From contig NC_133334.1 of the NCBI RefSeq assembly GCF_042186555.1, positions 214,210,720 through 214,274,719 of the forward strand: a stretch of 64,000 nucleotides of DNA. Direction: 5' to 3'. This document shows positions 11,351 to 63,952 of this stretch, in pieces. How positions within the stretch are numbered: the first letter of the stretch is position 1; every line of letters begins with the position of its first letter. The stretch is from Aquarana catesbeiana (lineage: Eukaryota; Chordata; Amphibia; Anura; Ranidae). A program made the position numbers and the translations under genes. The notes beneath the pieces are model-generated. The model searched no databases. It was not told the DNA's origin and saw only the letters and a program-made list of their open reading frames with translations.

Positions 11351-13093
11351 CAGTGTCTCACAAAAGTGAGTACACCCTCACATTTTTGTAAATATTATAT
11401 CTTTAAATACGACAACACTGAAGAAATGACACTTTGCTACAATGTAAAGTAGTGAGTGTACAGCTTGTATAACAGTGTAAATTTGCTGTCCCCTCAAAAT
11501 AACTCAACACACAGCCATTAATGTCTAAACCGCTGGCAACAAAGTGAGTATACCCCTAAGTGAAAATGTCCAAATTGGGCCCAAAGTGTATATTTTGTGT
11601 GGCCACCATTATTTTCCAGCACTGCCTTAACCCTCTTGGGCATGGAGTTCACCAGAGCTTCACAGGTTGCCACTGGAGTTCTCTTCCACTCCTCCATGAT
11701 AACATTGTGGAGCTGGTGGATGTTAGAAACCCTGTGCTCCTCCACCTTCTATTTAAAGGATGCCCCACAGATGCTCAATAGGGTTTAGGTCTGGAGACAT
11801 GCTTGGCAAGTCTATCACCTTTACCCTCAGCTTCTTTAGCAAGGCAGTGGTCGTCTTGGAGGTGTGTTTGGAGTTGTACTGCCCTGCGGCCCAGTCTCCT
11901 AAGGGAGGGGATCATGATCTGCTTCAGTATGTCACAGTACATGTTGCCATTCATGGTTCCCTCAATGAACTGTAGCTCCCCAGTTCCGGCAGCACTCATG
12001 CAGCCCCAGACCATGACACTCCCACCACCATGCTTGACTCTAGGCAAGATTCACTTGTCTTTGTACTCCTCACCTGGTTGCTGCCACACACTCTTGACAC
12101 CATCTGAACCAAATAAGTTTATCTTGGTCTCATCAGACCACAGGACTTGGTTTCAGTAATCCATGTCCTTAGTCTGCTTGTCTTCAGCAAACTGTTTGCG
12201 GGCTTTCTTGTGCATCATCTTTTAGAAGAGGCATCCTTCTGGGACGATGGCCATGCAGACCATGTTTAGAAAGAAATGGCTAAGAGGGTACCACATCCAA
12301 TGAAAACTGTTAAAAAATTGTTTTTGGACGTTTGAGAGGACTTTACTGGTACCAGAAAGGTACAAAAAAATTGTTTATTTAATGTTACAAAATGGATAAG
12401 AATAATGCAGTGTGTGGCGTCCAGTCTGAGCACTGACTGACAGGCTGACCCCACCCCACCCCTTCAACCTTTGCCACAATGATGGCAGCACTCATACGTC
12501 TATTTCCCAAAGACAACCTCTGGATATGACGCTGAGCATGTGCACTCAACTTCTTTGGTCGACCATGGCGAGGCCTGTTCTGAGTGGAACCTGTCCTGCT
12601 AAACTACTGTATGGTCCTGGCCACCCTGCTGCAGCTCAGTTTCAGGGTCTTGGCAATCTTCTTATAGCCTAGGCCATCTTTATGTAGAGCAACAATTCTT
12701 TTTTTCAGATCCTCAGAGTTCTTTGTCATGAGGTGCCATGTTGAACTTCCAGTGACCAGTATGAGAGAGAGTGAGGGCGATAACACCAAATTTAACACAC
12801 CTGCTCCCCTTTCACACCTGAGACCTTGTAACACCGAGGCACATGACACCAGGGAGGGAAAATGGCTAATTGGGCAAAATTTGGACATTTTCACTTAGGG
12901 GGGTACTCTCTTTTGTTGCCAGCAGTTTAGACATTAATGGCTGTGTGAGTTATTTTGAAGGGACAGCAAATTTACACTGTTTAAGCTGTGCACTCACTAC
13001 TTTACATTGTAGCAAAGTGTCATTTCTTCAGTGTTGTCACATGAAAAGATATAAAAAAATATTTACAAAAACGTAAACGTTTGTGAGATACTG
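11351..13093 (-). mobile_element. Tc1-like transposon with both terminal inverted repeats
   Basis: Both ends are present. The left end is CAGTGTCTCACAAAAGTGAG, the right end is its degraded inverse ...TTTGTGAGATACTG, and both are flanked by TA (11349-11350; 13094-13095), the Tc1/mariner target. The terminal repeats are long (about 200 bp): 'cattaatgtctaaacc' near 11516 pairs with 'gtttagacattaatgg' near 12925. The transposase runs on the minus strand. Its helix-turn-helix part lies near 12604-12720 and its catalytic core (VKHGGGSVMVWGC) near 12000-12040. It is broken by several frameshifts. Confidence 0.9.
11518..12894 (-). pseudogene. Tc1-like transposase pseudogene
   Basis: Minus-strand pieces in order are the N-terminal paired-like DNA-binding part (KNSEDLKKRIVALHKDGLGY, then KKIAKTLKLS) at about 12604-12740, the catalytic-core block (HGGGSVMVWGCMSAAGTGEL) at 11950-12040, and the C-terminal block (EEWKRTPVATCEALVNSMPK) at about 11640-11700. 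The pieces are in different frames with stops between them, so no functional enzyme is encoded. A DDE core is the family rule, but I could only place the blocks around it. Confidence 0.85.
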
Positions 13094-13095
13094 TA

Positions 13096-13670
13096 TATAG
13101 AGGAACCAGTCCGCCTCACTTTCCTCCTGCTGCAGCTGAAATCCCACTTCTGCTACTCCCCTCTCGCAGGCATTCAGCCACTGCAGGAGGAAAATGAAGG
13201 GGTTTGTTCCACTATATGCTGCCCCTCCTATCCAGGTCCTGCTGCCCCTGGGCCCCTGTGTACTCTCCTCCATCCCTCCCTCCTCTCTCCTCCATTTACC
13301 GACCCCTCCTTTTCTGAATGGACAGAGTTCGTTATCGGTACCAATGCTTCCCCTGGGGGCATTCAAGCATGCTTGCTCCCAAGCCCTCCTCTGTGTGTCT
13401 ACGGGAGAGACTGAGCATGGCTCAGTCCTACCCACCGCTCTCTCCTCACTGGCTGTGATTGACAGCAGCAGGAGCCAATGGCTGCTGCTATCTCAGCCAA
13501 TAAGGAGGGAGAGATCTAGGAAAGCCACTGCTCTTGCACATCCCTGTATAGAGATGGGGTTTGGGTAAATATTACAGGGTTGCGGGGGGAGCTGCACACT
13601 GAAGATTTTTTACCTTCATGCATAGAATGCATGAAGGTAAAAAACCTTCAACCTTTACAACCACTTAAGA
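13096..13670. repeat. MITE-derived sequence ending TTTACAACCACTTA
   Basis: The right end 'aacctttacaaccacttaag', preceded by an 'aatgcatgaaggtaaaaaacc' block, is the inverse of the left end of the 17963 and 20646 copies. The rest (13096-13560) is C/T-rich. I do not see a promoter or exon in it. Confidence 0.4.
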
Positions 13671-13909
13671 CTTTTTCGGAAGAAAAAAATAAGCAGCATT
13701 TTTTAAAACTAATGCTATGTGACTTGGAAAACACAAGGGACATAAAATAGATGTTCTCTATTATTGTTATCTAATTGGACGGCAAAAAGAAAAAAAAAAA
13801 CTTTTATAAGGGTACATACTCTTCACCCTAATACCAGCTACACTTTACCTTAATCAGCCTCCCAGGTGATTTCTACTAACATTAACATGTTTTTCTTGTG
13901 TGTTCGTAG

Positions 13910-13963
13910 CCATTATGCCACAGTGAAGTAGTCATCCACTTGACTTGGAAGAGTGTGACCACA
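13910..13963 (+). other. C11orf24: 5' untranslated part of C11orf24 exon
   Basis: A T-rich tract and TTCGTAG acceptor end at 13909, so the exon carrying the start codon begins at 13910 with 54 nt of leader. An upstream ATG at 13915 opens a very short frame (ATG CCA CAG TGA) that stops at 13924-13926, a minimal upstream ORF that could lower translation. The transcript's first exon lies further upstream and is not identified with certainty. Confidence 0.5.
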
Positions 13964-54874
<40,911 letters not shown>

Positions 54875-56405
54875 GTGGACTTACACAAGGCTTGGTCTAA
54901 AGTTATACTTTGTGCAGTGGACACTTTTTTTTTCCTATCAGCCTTTAAAACCAACAGTGCATTTCTGTAGGAGCTTAATTTTTCCAAATGAACTTCATTC
55001 AGTCCTCGACAAATTTCATCAGGAACCAGCTTAAAAAGTCAAGAGCCAGCAAAATACAGTCGGTTGCCTTAGTGACCAGTATTACCCAGCCCAATTTTGA
55101 CCCACAGTAACGTGTATGTGTAAAAGTTTCAGTAAAACAGGGCCAGAGAAATCCCAGTAACAAATGCCTTGTGTTCAGACAATAACCCATGCACACACTT
55201 TTTAGTGGCACAGACATACACCTTACTGACCCATATTCACACACAAGACCCTAGCCTACTGACACATACACACAATCTTCCCAGAAATTTGTAATGGTCG
55301 GGTGGGCAAAAATACTTTTTTTAAACTACAAGAATAATTTTACTGCAGGTGTATTGTATTTAGTTATCTCTCTTTTTTAATACATATATTGGAGCCCATC
55401 CTTTGTATAGTGCAGGCTTAATACTACCTGCTATCTGTGTACCTTGGCACACTGAGGGGATGATTAGTAGTCATACATAGAACATGAAAGTTGGAAAGCA
55501 AGACTGCTATAGAGTCCGAGTGAGAGACTGCCAGACCAACAGAGAGCATGAAGGACGTTTTAGAAAGAGAACCAGATTTTGTTAGAAACCTCCAGAAAGA
55601 GAGCCAGAGCAAATGGGAGACCATCAGAGAGTGAGACATCACCAGAAAGGGTCAGAGAGGGCATAAGGGACTGGCAGAAAGAGAGCCCAAGAGTCCAGAT
55701 CAAAAGCACATTTGCTGGAAATTGCTAAAATTATGAACGAGCTGTGTATGACTAGGCTATATATATATATATATATATATTTATTATACACGTGTGTGTG
55801 TGTGTAATATAAATATATATATATATATTAAGCAGTAAGTGCCCGGATAAAGTGACTGATATTAGATATTTAGTGACTAAAAATGTATCCAGGTCTGGCA
55901 GAATATTTATGAGGGGCCCTTTTATAATGTTCCTAGCGATGTGTAGGCCACAAACACATAGATGGAACAGGGTTAGGGGTAACAGCTTAGCTCATAGTGC
56001 AGTGTGTGACACGTATATAATGTTCTGTGAGGGATGCAGCTATTTCTCGCCCCACTCATTAAAAAAAAAAAACTTACACACCACAGATTTGTTTCTGCAT
56101 TGCTGTGGAGATAAGTGAGCCATGTAAGGAGCTAGGAGGCCTGTGAGATTGAGGCTTGTAATGCCTGCATCTTTCATGCAGTACAGCACGGACTCCTTCC
56201 AGTCGCACTGAGAGAGTTCAGCTCTGCCTTGGACCTTGCTACCTGTTGTGAGGCTGGAATTCTCTTTCTCCTGTGTGGAGCACCTAGCTAATATATTCTA
56301 GGGAAGAACACTGCACACAGAGACTTGTCCATTTTTTCTTGAAATGGCATTCAATGATATTGCAGATAGAGACTTAAGTAACCAAGTCGTCAAACAGTGA
56401 TTTTC

Positions 56406-56436
<31 letters not shown>

Positions 56437-56640
56437 TTTTTTTAAGCTGCCTAGGCAACTAGGATTTATCCATCCCTGATCTGAAAGCTTAGAAATGGCT
56501 AGTCTCTCATTTCGGGAAAAGAAATTTGTAATAATATAGGTGTCAAACCAGTTATAGATCACTGGTCACATGCAAATATAACAAATGCTGCATGTCAAGT
56601 ATGCAAAAATTCTCCAGTGAAAAAATAGTAATAAACATTT
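54875..56640 (+). other. Probable C11orf24 3' untranslated region
   Basis: No early AATAAA follows the stop codon. The first candidates I see are ATTAAA at about 56057 and AATAAA at 56630-56635, with more at 56669 and 56771. This would imply a 3' UTR of 1.2-1.8 kb. It includes a microsatellite (55758-55829) and an internal 'ccagaaagagagccagag' repeat-like patch near 55590-55690. Confidence 0.4.
55758..55829. repeat. (TA)n/(TG)n microsatellite
   Basis: TA run, TG run, TA run. Confidence 0.95.
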
Positions 56641-57049
56641 TAGCAATAACCTAAACATTTATGTGGAAAATAAATTTGCTCCATTAAAATTGTTGACTTT
56701 TTAAACTTATTTGAACAGGCAAAGATTACCTTCATTCAAATCTCACTCACAGAAAAGGATGATAAACTTGAATAAATACATACAGTCCATGCAGTAATCA
56801 AATTCATTATGACTTCTGCATCACCAAAGTGTGCTTAATGATGATATAAGGCCATCTGTCCAAAAGTTGAAAATAAACTAGAAATGGATCTTTTAACACA
56901 GCAATCTGAAGCATGATAGACAATACACAAAAGAAAACATTTTAAAAAGAAGAGTCAAATCCCTGATTTGTAGGAGGATTTGAAAGTGACAGTTCATGTA
57001 AGGAAACGCACAAACATTGTGCAACTGAAGGAATTTTGCATTGAGACAT

Positions 57050-57890
57050 GGTTGAAAATTTTGATTAAAAAAATTTTTTTTTAAACTGGTGTGCAAAACG
57101 ATTACAAAAAGTAATTTCTGCTAAAGGGAGCAACACCATATCCTGAGGCCTAGGGTTTACTTTCTTTACCATTCTTGCTCAATATTTTGTTAAATGATTA
57201 AAAATGCAAATATTTTCACCACCATGCTTCACAGTTATGAGGCTGTTCTCCAGAAAAGCTGTATTTGGTTTGCCCTAAATATGTATACTGTAACTATGAC
57301 CAAACGACTCTAGCTTTGATTCATCAGTCAACAACACAGTGTCCCAGAAAACATGGACTTTCCTATATGTTCAATGGCAAACTGTAGTCTTGCTGTAATG
57401 TTCTTTTTTGACAGGAAAGGCCTTTTCCTGACACTTTTCCCATGCAGGTTAAACTAGGGCTAGCTCTTTCTGATTGTAGGTGCATACACTTTGACACCAA
57501 TTCTTTTTAAGAGTTACCAGCAAATTCTTCAATTAAATTTTGTGGTTCTTGGAGACTTCTTTTTGTATCAAAAGGTCAGTTCTTGGGTTGAATTTGCTAG
57601 GTCAGCCAGTCCTGGACAAATTATCAGTTGCTTGAAATCTACACCCCTTGTAGTTTATTTTGCTTTACAGTGGAATAATTGATTTCAAATAATAAAAAGA
57701 AGAATCTTTTCAAATCCCCTACCAAGGCACAGATCGTTTTTTTTGACCTTGGCATAAAGTCAGTAGTAAAGAGAATACCAGACCCTATATAGCTAAGGTT
57801 CAAAGAAATACGACAAATTGCAACTGTATAATGCCTTAGGAGGTTCTAATCATTGTCACCTAATCTGGAACACATAATTCTAATTTTTAT
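57050..57890 (-). pseudogene. Tc1-like transposase remnant
   Basis: The minus strand near 57220-57240 reads VKHGGG, the Tc1 block 'VKHGGGSVMVWGC'. 57300-57360 reads VFWDTVLLTDESK, resembling the catalytic 'VLWSDETKF' block. The rest is decayed and no ends are visible. Confidence 0.6.
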
Positions 57891-57894
57891 TGAT

Positions 57895-59917
57895 TTAACC
57901 ACTTGGCCTCTGGAAGGTTTTACCTCCTTCATGAACAAGGCATTTTTTGCTATTCAGCACTGTGCTACTTTAACTGGTAATTGCTTGGTCATGCAATACT
58001 ACGCAATAACTTTTTTTTTTTTTTCATACTAATAGAACTTTCATTTGTTGGTATTTGATCACCACTGGGTTTTTTATTTTTTATTCTATAAACTAAAAAA
58101 GAAAAAATGTATATATTTTCTACTTTCTGTTATAAAACATATCCAATAAAAAAAAAAAAAAAATCTAATTTCTTAATTTAGGCCAAAATGTATTTGCTAC
58201 ACGTCTGGTAAAAAAAAAAAGGAAAATCCCAGTGTGTATGTTCATTGATTTTGTATGAAAGTTATTGCATCTACAAACTATACTATATATATTGGAATTT
58301 ATGCAGCTATGATGCAATACTAGTATTGGTGGCTGTGATAGTAAGTAATCTGGTGCTAACAGACCCTTGCTGGGAGGTACACTAACTGACATCAATAGTG
58401 ACCCTAATACAGTGATAATGCTGTCACTGTACTAATGACACTGGTTGGAAAGGGGTTTACATCAAGGGGGAATCAAGGGGTTACCTGTGTGCCTAACAAG
58501 TTAGAGAGATCTGAAAGTGGAAACTCCTGCACTGTCGGGGGGGCTTAAGCTAAAATGACACTGCTGCAAAGCATAAGTACTGATCCAAAGCAGGACAAAT
58601 GAGACAAAAGTGGGGTAATATGGTAGTTGCGCTGTGATGAAGGGGGGGGGGAGTTGAAGCTACAAAGATGACTAAAGTGGCAAAGTGAACTAAAAAAGAA
58701 ACGGCCAATGCATGAATGGATCCTACATGCTAAAAGAACATGGTGAGGATGCAGTGCAGTGCAACGTAGCTGATCAACATGACTATAATGTTGCGGGCAG
58801 ACAAAGCCTAATATATAAAGGTAATTGTGAAACAGTGACTGCTTGAATATAGCAAAGCAAAAATGCATATACTAACACAAATAGGATAAATAATGACACA
58901 ATACAAAAAAATATATAATGCAAGAAAAATAGATGTGGGCTAGTGCCCCATTAGCAAAAACGTGCCAAATCCTGGTGGACTACAAGTGACAAATCCCTAG
59001 GACAAACATGAATAGTAGTTCTATCATCCAGTCCAAAAATAAAAACTCGTGATGAGAAACGCAAAACAATTCCAATCGTGAAGGGAAGGGGGATCTTCAG
59101 TGAGGACACCTCCGTGTTTGCAAGCCGCTTACCTTACAGCTCGGCGCTCGTAGTTAGTACACACTGCAGCATTGTTTTAAATGTAAGTTGATTGGACTTG
59201 TTTTATTAAATAAATATACCTTTTATATGGGATCACGCTGTGTGCATCTCTTTCCCCCTCACACTGTACATCACTACTCTACCTGACGAACACTGAGGAG
59301 AGAGGCCCACATGTATTTTTCTTGCATTATATATTTTTTTGTATTGTGTCATTATTTATCCTATTTGTGTTAGTATATGCATTTTTGCTTTTCTATATTC
59401 AAGCAGTCACTGTTTCACAATTACCTTTATATATTAGGCTTTGTCTGCCCGCAACATTATAGTCATGTTGATCAGCTACGTTGCACTGCACTGCATCCTC
59501 ACCATGTTCTTTTAGCATGTAGGATCCATTCATGCATTGGCCCGTTTCTTTTTTAGTTCACTTTGCCACTTTAGTCATCTTTGTAGCTTCAATTCCCCCC
59601 CCCTCCTTCATCACAGCGCAACTACCATCTTACCCCACTTAAGTTAGAGAGATCTGCCTGGTTTTTGTTTTCCTCCCTGCTTTGCACGGAGAAGAAACAG
59701 CCAGATCGATTCTCTGTGTACACACAGGACTCTGTGCTGTGATTGGACTCACCAGGTCTCAGCCATAAATCATTGGCTGGGACCTGTTGACAAAATCATC
59801 CAACCACAGCATGGGTCAGCAGGAACCCAGAGGCAAGCTTGCAATGTTTATTTACTTTGATGAGCCTGCAGCTCGGTCACAGTAAATCTACTGTAACCGA
59901 GCAGCAGGTAGTTAGAA
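57895..59917 (+). repeat. piggyBac-like element split by a palindrome
   Basis: Starts TTAACCACTTGGCC. 'taattgcttggtcatgcaat' and 'gggtttacatcaagggggaa' are family blocks. It continues after the insertion at 58514-59640. The right TTAA end is not preserved. Confidence 0.5.
58514..59640. mobile_element. Palindromic Penelope-like insertion 5
   Basis: Flanked by perfect 16-bp direct repeats AAGTTAGAGAGATCTG (58498-58513; 59641-59656). Arms at 58608-58930 and 59310-59640 are inverse ('ggtagttgcgctgtgatgaa' facing 'ttcatcacagcgcaactacc'). A one-sided tail of about 94 bp lies at the left. The spacer holds CTGACGA at about 59282 but no GAAA box. Confidence 0.75.
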
Positions 59918-60094
59918 CAGTGTTTCTCAACTTAAGGCCCCAAGGCGCCCCAACAGGTCATGTTTTCAGGATTTCCCTTAGATGAAACAGCTGTGGTAAT
60001 TACTAAAGCAGTGAAACTGATCAAATCACCTGTGCAAACTAATGAAAACATGACCTGTTGATGTGCCTTGAGGACCTGGAGTTGAGAAACACTG
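59918..60094. mobile_element. hAT MITE with 8-bp target duplication
   Basis: Ends CAGTGTTTCTCAACT and GTTGAGAAACACTG, flanked by AGTTAGAA (59910-59917) and AGTTAGAG (60095-60102), 7 of 8 identical. CAGTG ends plus an 8-bp duplication are hAT hallmarks. An internal stem ('aggtcatgttttcagg' / 'aaaacatgacct') is visible. Confidence 0.85.
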
Positions 60095-60102
60095 AGTTAG
60101 AG

Positions 60103-61927
60103 TAGGTGTAAATGTAGGGGTGTACTAATTTTGTCTCACTCCCACAGGTTCAACCTCTCCATTGTGATTAGACCCCTGAAGCCACTTCTCTTTGGCACTA
60201 TGACCATCAGTCACATGCTGACAACCTCATCTACAACGCAGGACCTGCAGAAAAACAGAAAATTGTTGACCCACACTTGCTGTAATTTTTTATTACTGGT
60301 GCATCTTTGTCAACCTGCTGTAAGTCAGCGTCACCCTCTGACACTCCCAGGACAATCCTTAACTTGCCCTTTAAAAACTAGACTGACAGTATCCATATAT
60401 TCTAATCTATAGGTAGACTGACGACAACCAAGGGTGGGAAATCTAGGCTGTCATGAGGATGCACCAGAAAAGAAAAATTACGCCAAGTATACAACAGTCT
60501 TTCATTTTCCTGGAGGACATAATGTCAGCCTGCTATTGGACAAAATTAGGGTTGACCCCCCCAAAAAAACAAATACCCGTTCTATATCCATCCTGTAATG
60601 GTGGATGGATGTATTTGGTGTAGACCAGCTGGATGTTCAGCAGACTTTTTTTTTTTTTTTTTAAACTTTGGCAATCCCATGACTTTAACATCCCTCTGGT
60701 AGAATAGGCACAAAGTTTAACCGAAGGAGGAAGACTCACAGACAAGAATGCAAGCTGAGTAGTTTTAACAATCCAAGCTGAGACAGCTTTCAGAGAAACC
60801 AACAATTTTTTTTGGAGCCCTTTATGTAGACAAAGATTGTTGGTTTTCCTAAAGGCTGTTGTCCAATTATAGATCACTATAATACTTCTGATGTCCAGTT
60901 TGGGAACGTTGTCATCCTCTGTTTGAGCAATGTCTAGAGAGAATACCAAGAGGACTACCTCCCAGTTTATGTGGAAGGAAGAAATCACCTTCGGTAAAAA
61001 GAAGGGCACATGTTTCATAATTACCCTGTCTGAGAAAACATGCACTATAGCTCTTCAGAGGAAAAGGCACAAAGTTCTGAAGCTCTTCTGGCAGGAGCAC
61101 GTGAAGACCCAACAGCCGATCCCATTTGTTAAACAAGGCTGTAAGTGGAGATTTCATAAATTGTGACACTGAAAAGACTGCGGCTCATTTTTTGTCTGTT
61201 AACATGAATAATGCAGAAATTTGGATATGTAACTACTAGTACTTCTAGTCTACTGTCTAGTTATTCTGTAACACCAATTGCGGAAAGTTTAGGATGTTAG
61301 ATACCAAAGGCACCAAAAGGTCAAAGTGTCTTGGCACAGCAAACCTCATGCAAAATTCTGGAATAGATTGAGTTTGTAGATAATTTTCTGACTTTCACAA
61401 ATGTATCAGTGACAGAATCTGTTATATCTAAGCATTTAAGCCTGCTTCTTCAATTTCCATGCCAGCTTTGGGTGCCAAGGTTTGCCCTGCAGTAGTAGGT
61501 CCAGCGCTGTCAGTAGCAGTATTGGCGGTTGGGCCTTCATCTTCCACAGCAACACAAATAATAGCCTTTTGGGGCAAAAAATGGAATTGTGATAGGCGAC
61601 ATGCTTCCAGACTACTGCCGGAGCATTTTTAGTTAGTGCTTGTGGATCTTGAAACCTTGAGAAGTAGCAGGGAAGGTGGGCATTGCAGGCCAATGCCATC
61701 AAATTTTACTTCCAAAGTACCCCAATGGTCAAAACCCTCTGTAGGTGACATGCATTCAGGGACCATTCTTAACTTATGAATTGCGCGCTGAGCCTGTCTA
61801 CATCACATTCTGATCTCCCGCAAGGTATTAGACTGTAAGAGACTAGAGATGCTGTCACACCCACTTTTGTCCTTGACTTACTGCATAGCCCACTGCCATT
61901 TTGTTGTCTGAAACATTGGGGTGGAAT
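60103..61927. other. Unidentified non-coding DNA
   Basis: Includes open stretches on the minus strand (60533-61045; 61436-61702) without any domain I recognise. Possibly an old, decayed retroelement. A T run lies at 60645-60662. Confidence 0.3.
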
Positions 61928-62188
61928 ATTAAAGGAAAATAGACTGCATTTTTGGAGTGCAGTTGTGCTCATTTCCCCCCAGAGCTTAGTGAATGTGGTT
62001 AAGCTTCACGTTGTAAAGAATACCTAATCAGGTACAAAAAAAAAATAATTAAAAAAGCGCTTTTGCTTGCACATGATTGGATGATGGAAATGAGCAGAGC
62101 TTTACCACATTACCTAAGCTCTGGGGAAAATGAGTGCAACTGCACTTCCAAAGTGCAGTTTATTTGCCTTTAGTAAATCCTCCTCATT
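61928..62188. repeat. MITE with AAGTGCACTT words, copy 3
   Basis: 'attaaaggaaaatagactgc' at the left faces 'gcagtttatttgcctttagt' at the right. 'cttgcacatgattggatgat' is shared with the copies at 19862 and 49638. Confidence 0.6.
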
Positions 62189-62571
62189 GTTCCTAGTTCC
62201 AGGTGTTTAGAAGATTGTGACCATATATAAAAACAAGAGAGAGCGCATGCCAGCCCTAGTGTGTTATCGTTTAATAGATGAAGGTAAGTGTATAAAAAAA
62301 AACGAGGGTTGCACTCACAAACATCCAGCGTTAGATGGCATAAACAGCTCCAAAATAGCCTCCTCTCCTGGTCTGTACGGATCAGTTAGCTCACAGCAAC
62401 TAGCAGCATGGTAAAGTATTCCAGTAAGCACAGACCGCCTGCTTGCTTGTAACACACACCGCCCAAAGCACTCGCACGGACCAGCCGGCGCTGCCTGACG
62501 TCACTCGTGGCCAGGGAGGGGATGCACAGTGATGCAGCTGACTCCTCTCGTAAGCTTCATGCAATTGCTAG

Positions 62572-62604
62572 GACAACATGTTTCGGAGGCATGGCCTCCT
62601 TCAG
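62572..62604 (-). ncRNA. Hammerhead-like motif, left arm (62-kb palindrome)
   Basis: Minus strand: CTGAAGG, stem II GAGGC/GCCTC, intact GAAAC, stem III CA/TG with loop TGT, then TC. No stem I pairing is visible. Confidence 0.4.
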
Positions 62605-62609
62605 GTTAC

Positions 62610-62642
62610 CTGAAGGAGGCCACGCCTCCGAAACATGTTGTC
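62610..62642 (+). ncRNA. Hammerhead-like motif, right arm (62-kb palindrome)
   Basis: Same parts as the left arm. The final A of CUGANGA is G here, and stem I does not pair, so it is a relic or a look-alike. Confidence 0.4.
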
Positions 62643-63140
62643 CTAGCAATTGCATGAAGCTTACGAGAGGAGTCAGCTGCATCACTGTGCATCCCCTCCC
62701 TGGCCACGAGTGACGTCAGGCAGCATCGGCTGGTCCGTGCGAGTGCTTTGGGCAGTGTGTGTTACAAGCAAGCAGGCGGTCTGTGCTTACTGGAATACTT
62801 TACCACGCTGCTAGTTGCTGTGAGCTAACTGATCCCTACAGACCAGGAGAGGAGGCTATTATGGAGCTGTTTATGCCATCTAACGCTGGATGTTTGTGAG
62901 TGCAACCCTCTTTTTTTATACACTTACCTTCATCTATTAAACGATAACACACTGGGGCTGGCCTGCGCTCTCTCTTGTTTTTATATATTTTCAGAATCAT
63001 GTCTATCACCCAGTGGACTATTGGGAGAGCTGCAACACCTTAAGCGAGGAATATACATACAGACTGTTTACTGTTGGAATAGGTTTAGTGGGGACAGCGC
63101 TAAACTTGGTTTGTTGTGTGTGTTTAGAAGATTGTGACCA

Positions 63141-63950
63141 CATTTGATTCCAGCGTCACTCTGTTGACCCAAGAAATGTGTCCCCCAGCCCCTGACTGGC
63201 ATCCATGGTCAGCTTATCTTTGAGGTCTGCCCCAGTGGTCTACAAGAGATTTAATGGTTCTGTCCACCCAGTCCGAGCTCTTCTTATTAAGATTGGCGGC
63301 AGGTTTGCCCTTGTGTTGCTATGGCTATTTTGAGGATTTTTATAACATTAATTTGGAGTAATATGTTGAAGACCATGTATTGTTTAGAAACTAATGCCCC
63401 CCTATTCATATGCTAACAAATCTATTGGACTACTTCATGAGCTCAGGACAGGAAATTATGCTACAGGAAGGAGGGAAAAAGCAAAGCGAATTTGAACAAC
63501 CATGTACACGAGACAAAGGAGCAATACTGGTTGTTGTTGGTGCAATAACAGTTCCTGGAAGTAGACTCCATCACCAGGAAGGACCAAGTTAAGTAACTGA
63601 TTACTGTATGCTTATTACATATATTGTACATTGCCTGTTCGCTGGGAAGAATAGATAGATTGAGCGTGTGTACATTATAGGCATATTTTATAATATCTGT
63701 GACATCATTGCCACATGCGTTCTGAAGAAACAGCATACCTGTGCTGTTCCTTCAGAGCTCTGTGTCACAAACCATGACTCCTGCAAGCATGCATGGGAGT
63801 GATGTCATTGTGACTCATCCATTCATACTGCAGAGGCCCGTGAATCCGGAAGGAAACCGGTGAAAATGGAAGCGCCTACAGCGGTGACAGCGCACCACTG
63901 GAGGGCTTTGTTTTCAGGTAAGGCTGTCATAATGTGCTAGTATGCAGTGC
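63141..63950. other. Unidentified non-coding DNA
   Basis: No exon supported. The GC-richer part (63840-63920) ending 'ttttcaggtaaggctg' has the look of a frog MITE. Confidence 0.3.
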
Positions 63951-63952
63951 TA

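Larger units (their letters stand above)
62224..63119. mobile_element. Palindromic Penelope-like insertion 6
   Basis: Flanked by perfect 21-bp direct repeats (GTGTTTAGAAGATTGTGACCA; 62203-62223 and 63120-63140, with 'gaccat'/'gaccac' after). The arms mirror about 62607 with a 1-nt centre and run to about 62988. A one-sided tail of about 130 bp (62989-63119) is at the right. Arm identity is high, with a few differences (for example CGTGGCCT against CATGGCCT). Confidence 0.8.

Noticed and set aside
59270..59300. CTGACGA near 59282 as a hammerhead in the 58.5-kb palindrome
   Set aside because: It is in the spacer, not the arms, and no stem II or GAAA box follows.
60533..61702. Minus-strand frames of 170 and 88 codons as a host gene
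   Set aside because: No recognisable domain, no good splice sites at their ends, and the stretch lies between mobile elements.
63410..63592. 60-codon open frame near the right edge
   Set aside because: Short, with no domain and no splice context; chance open frames of this length are common here.
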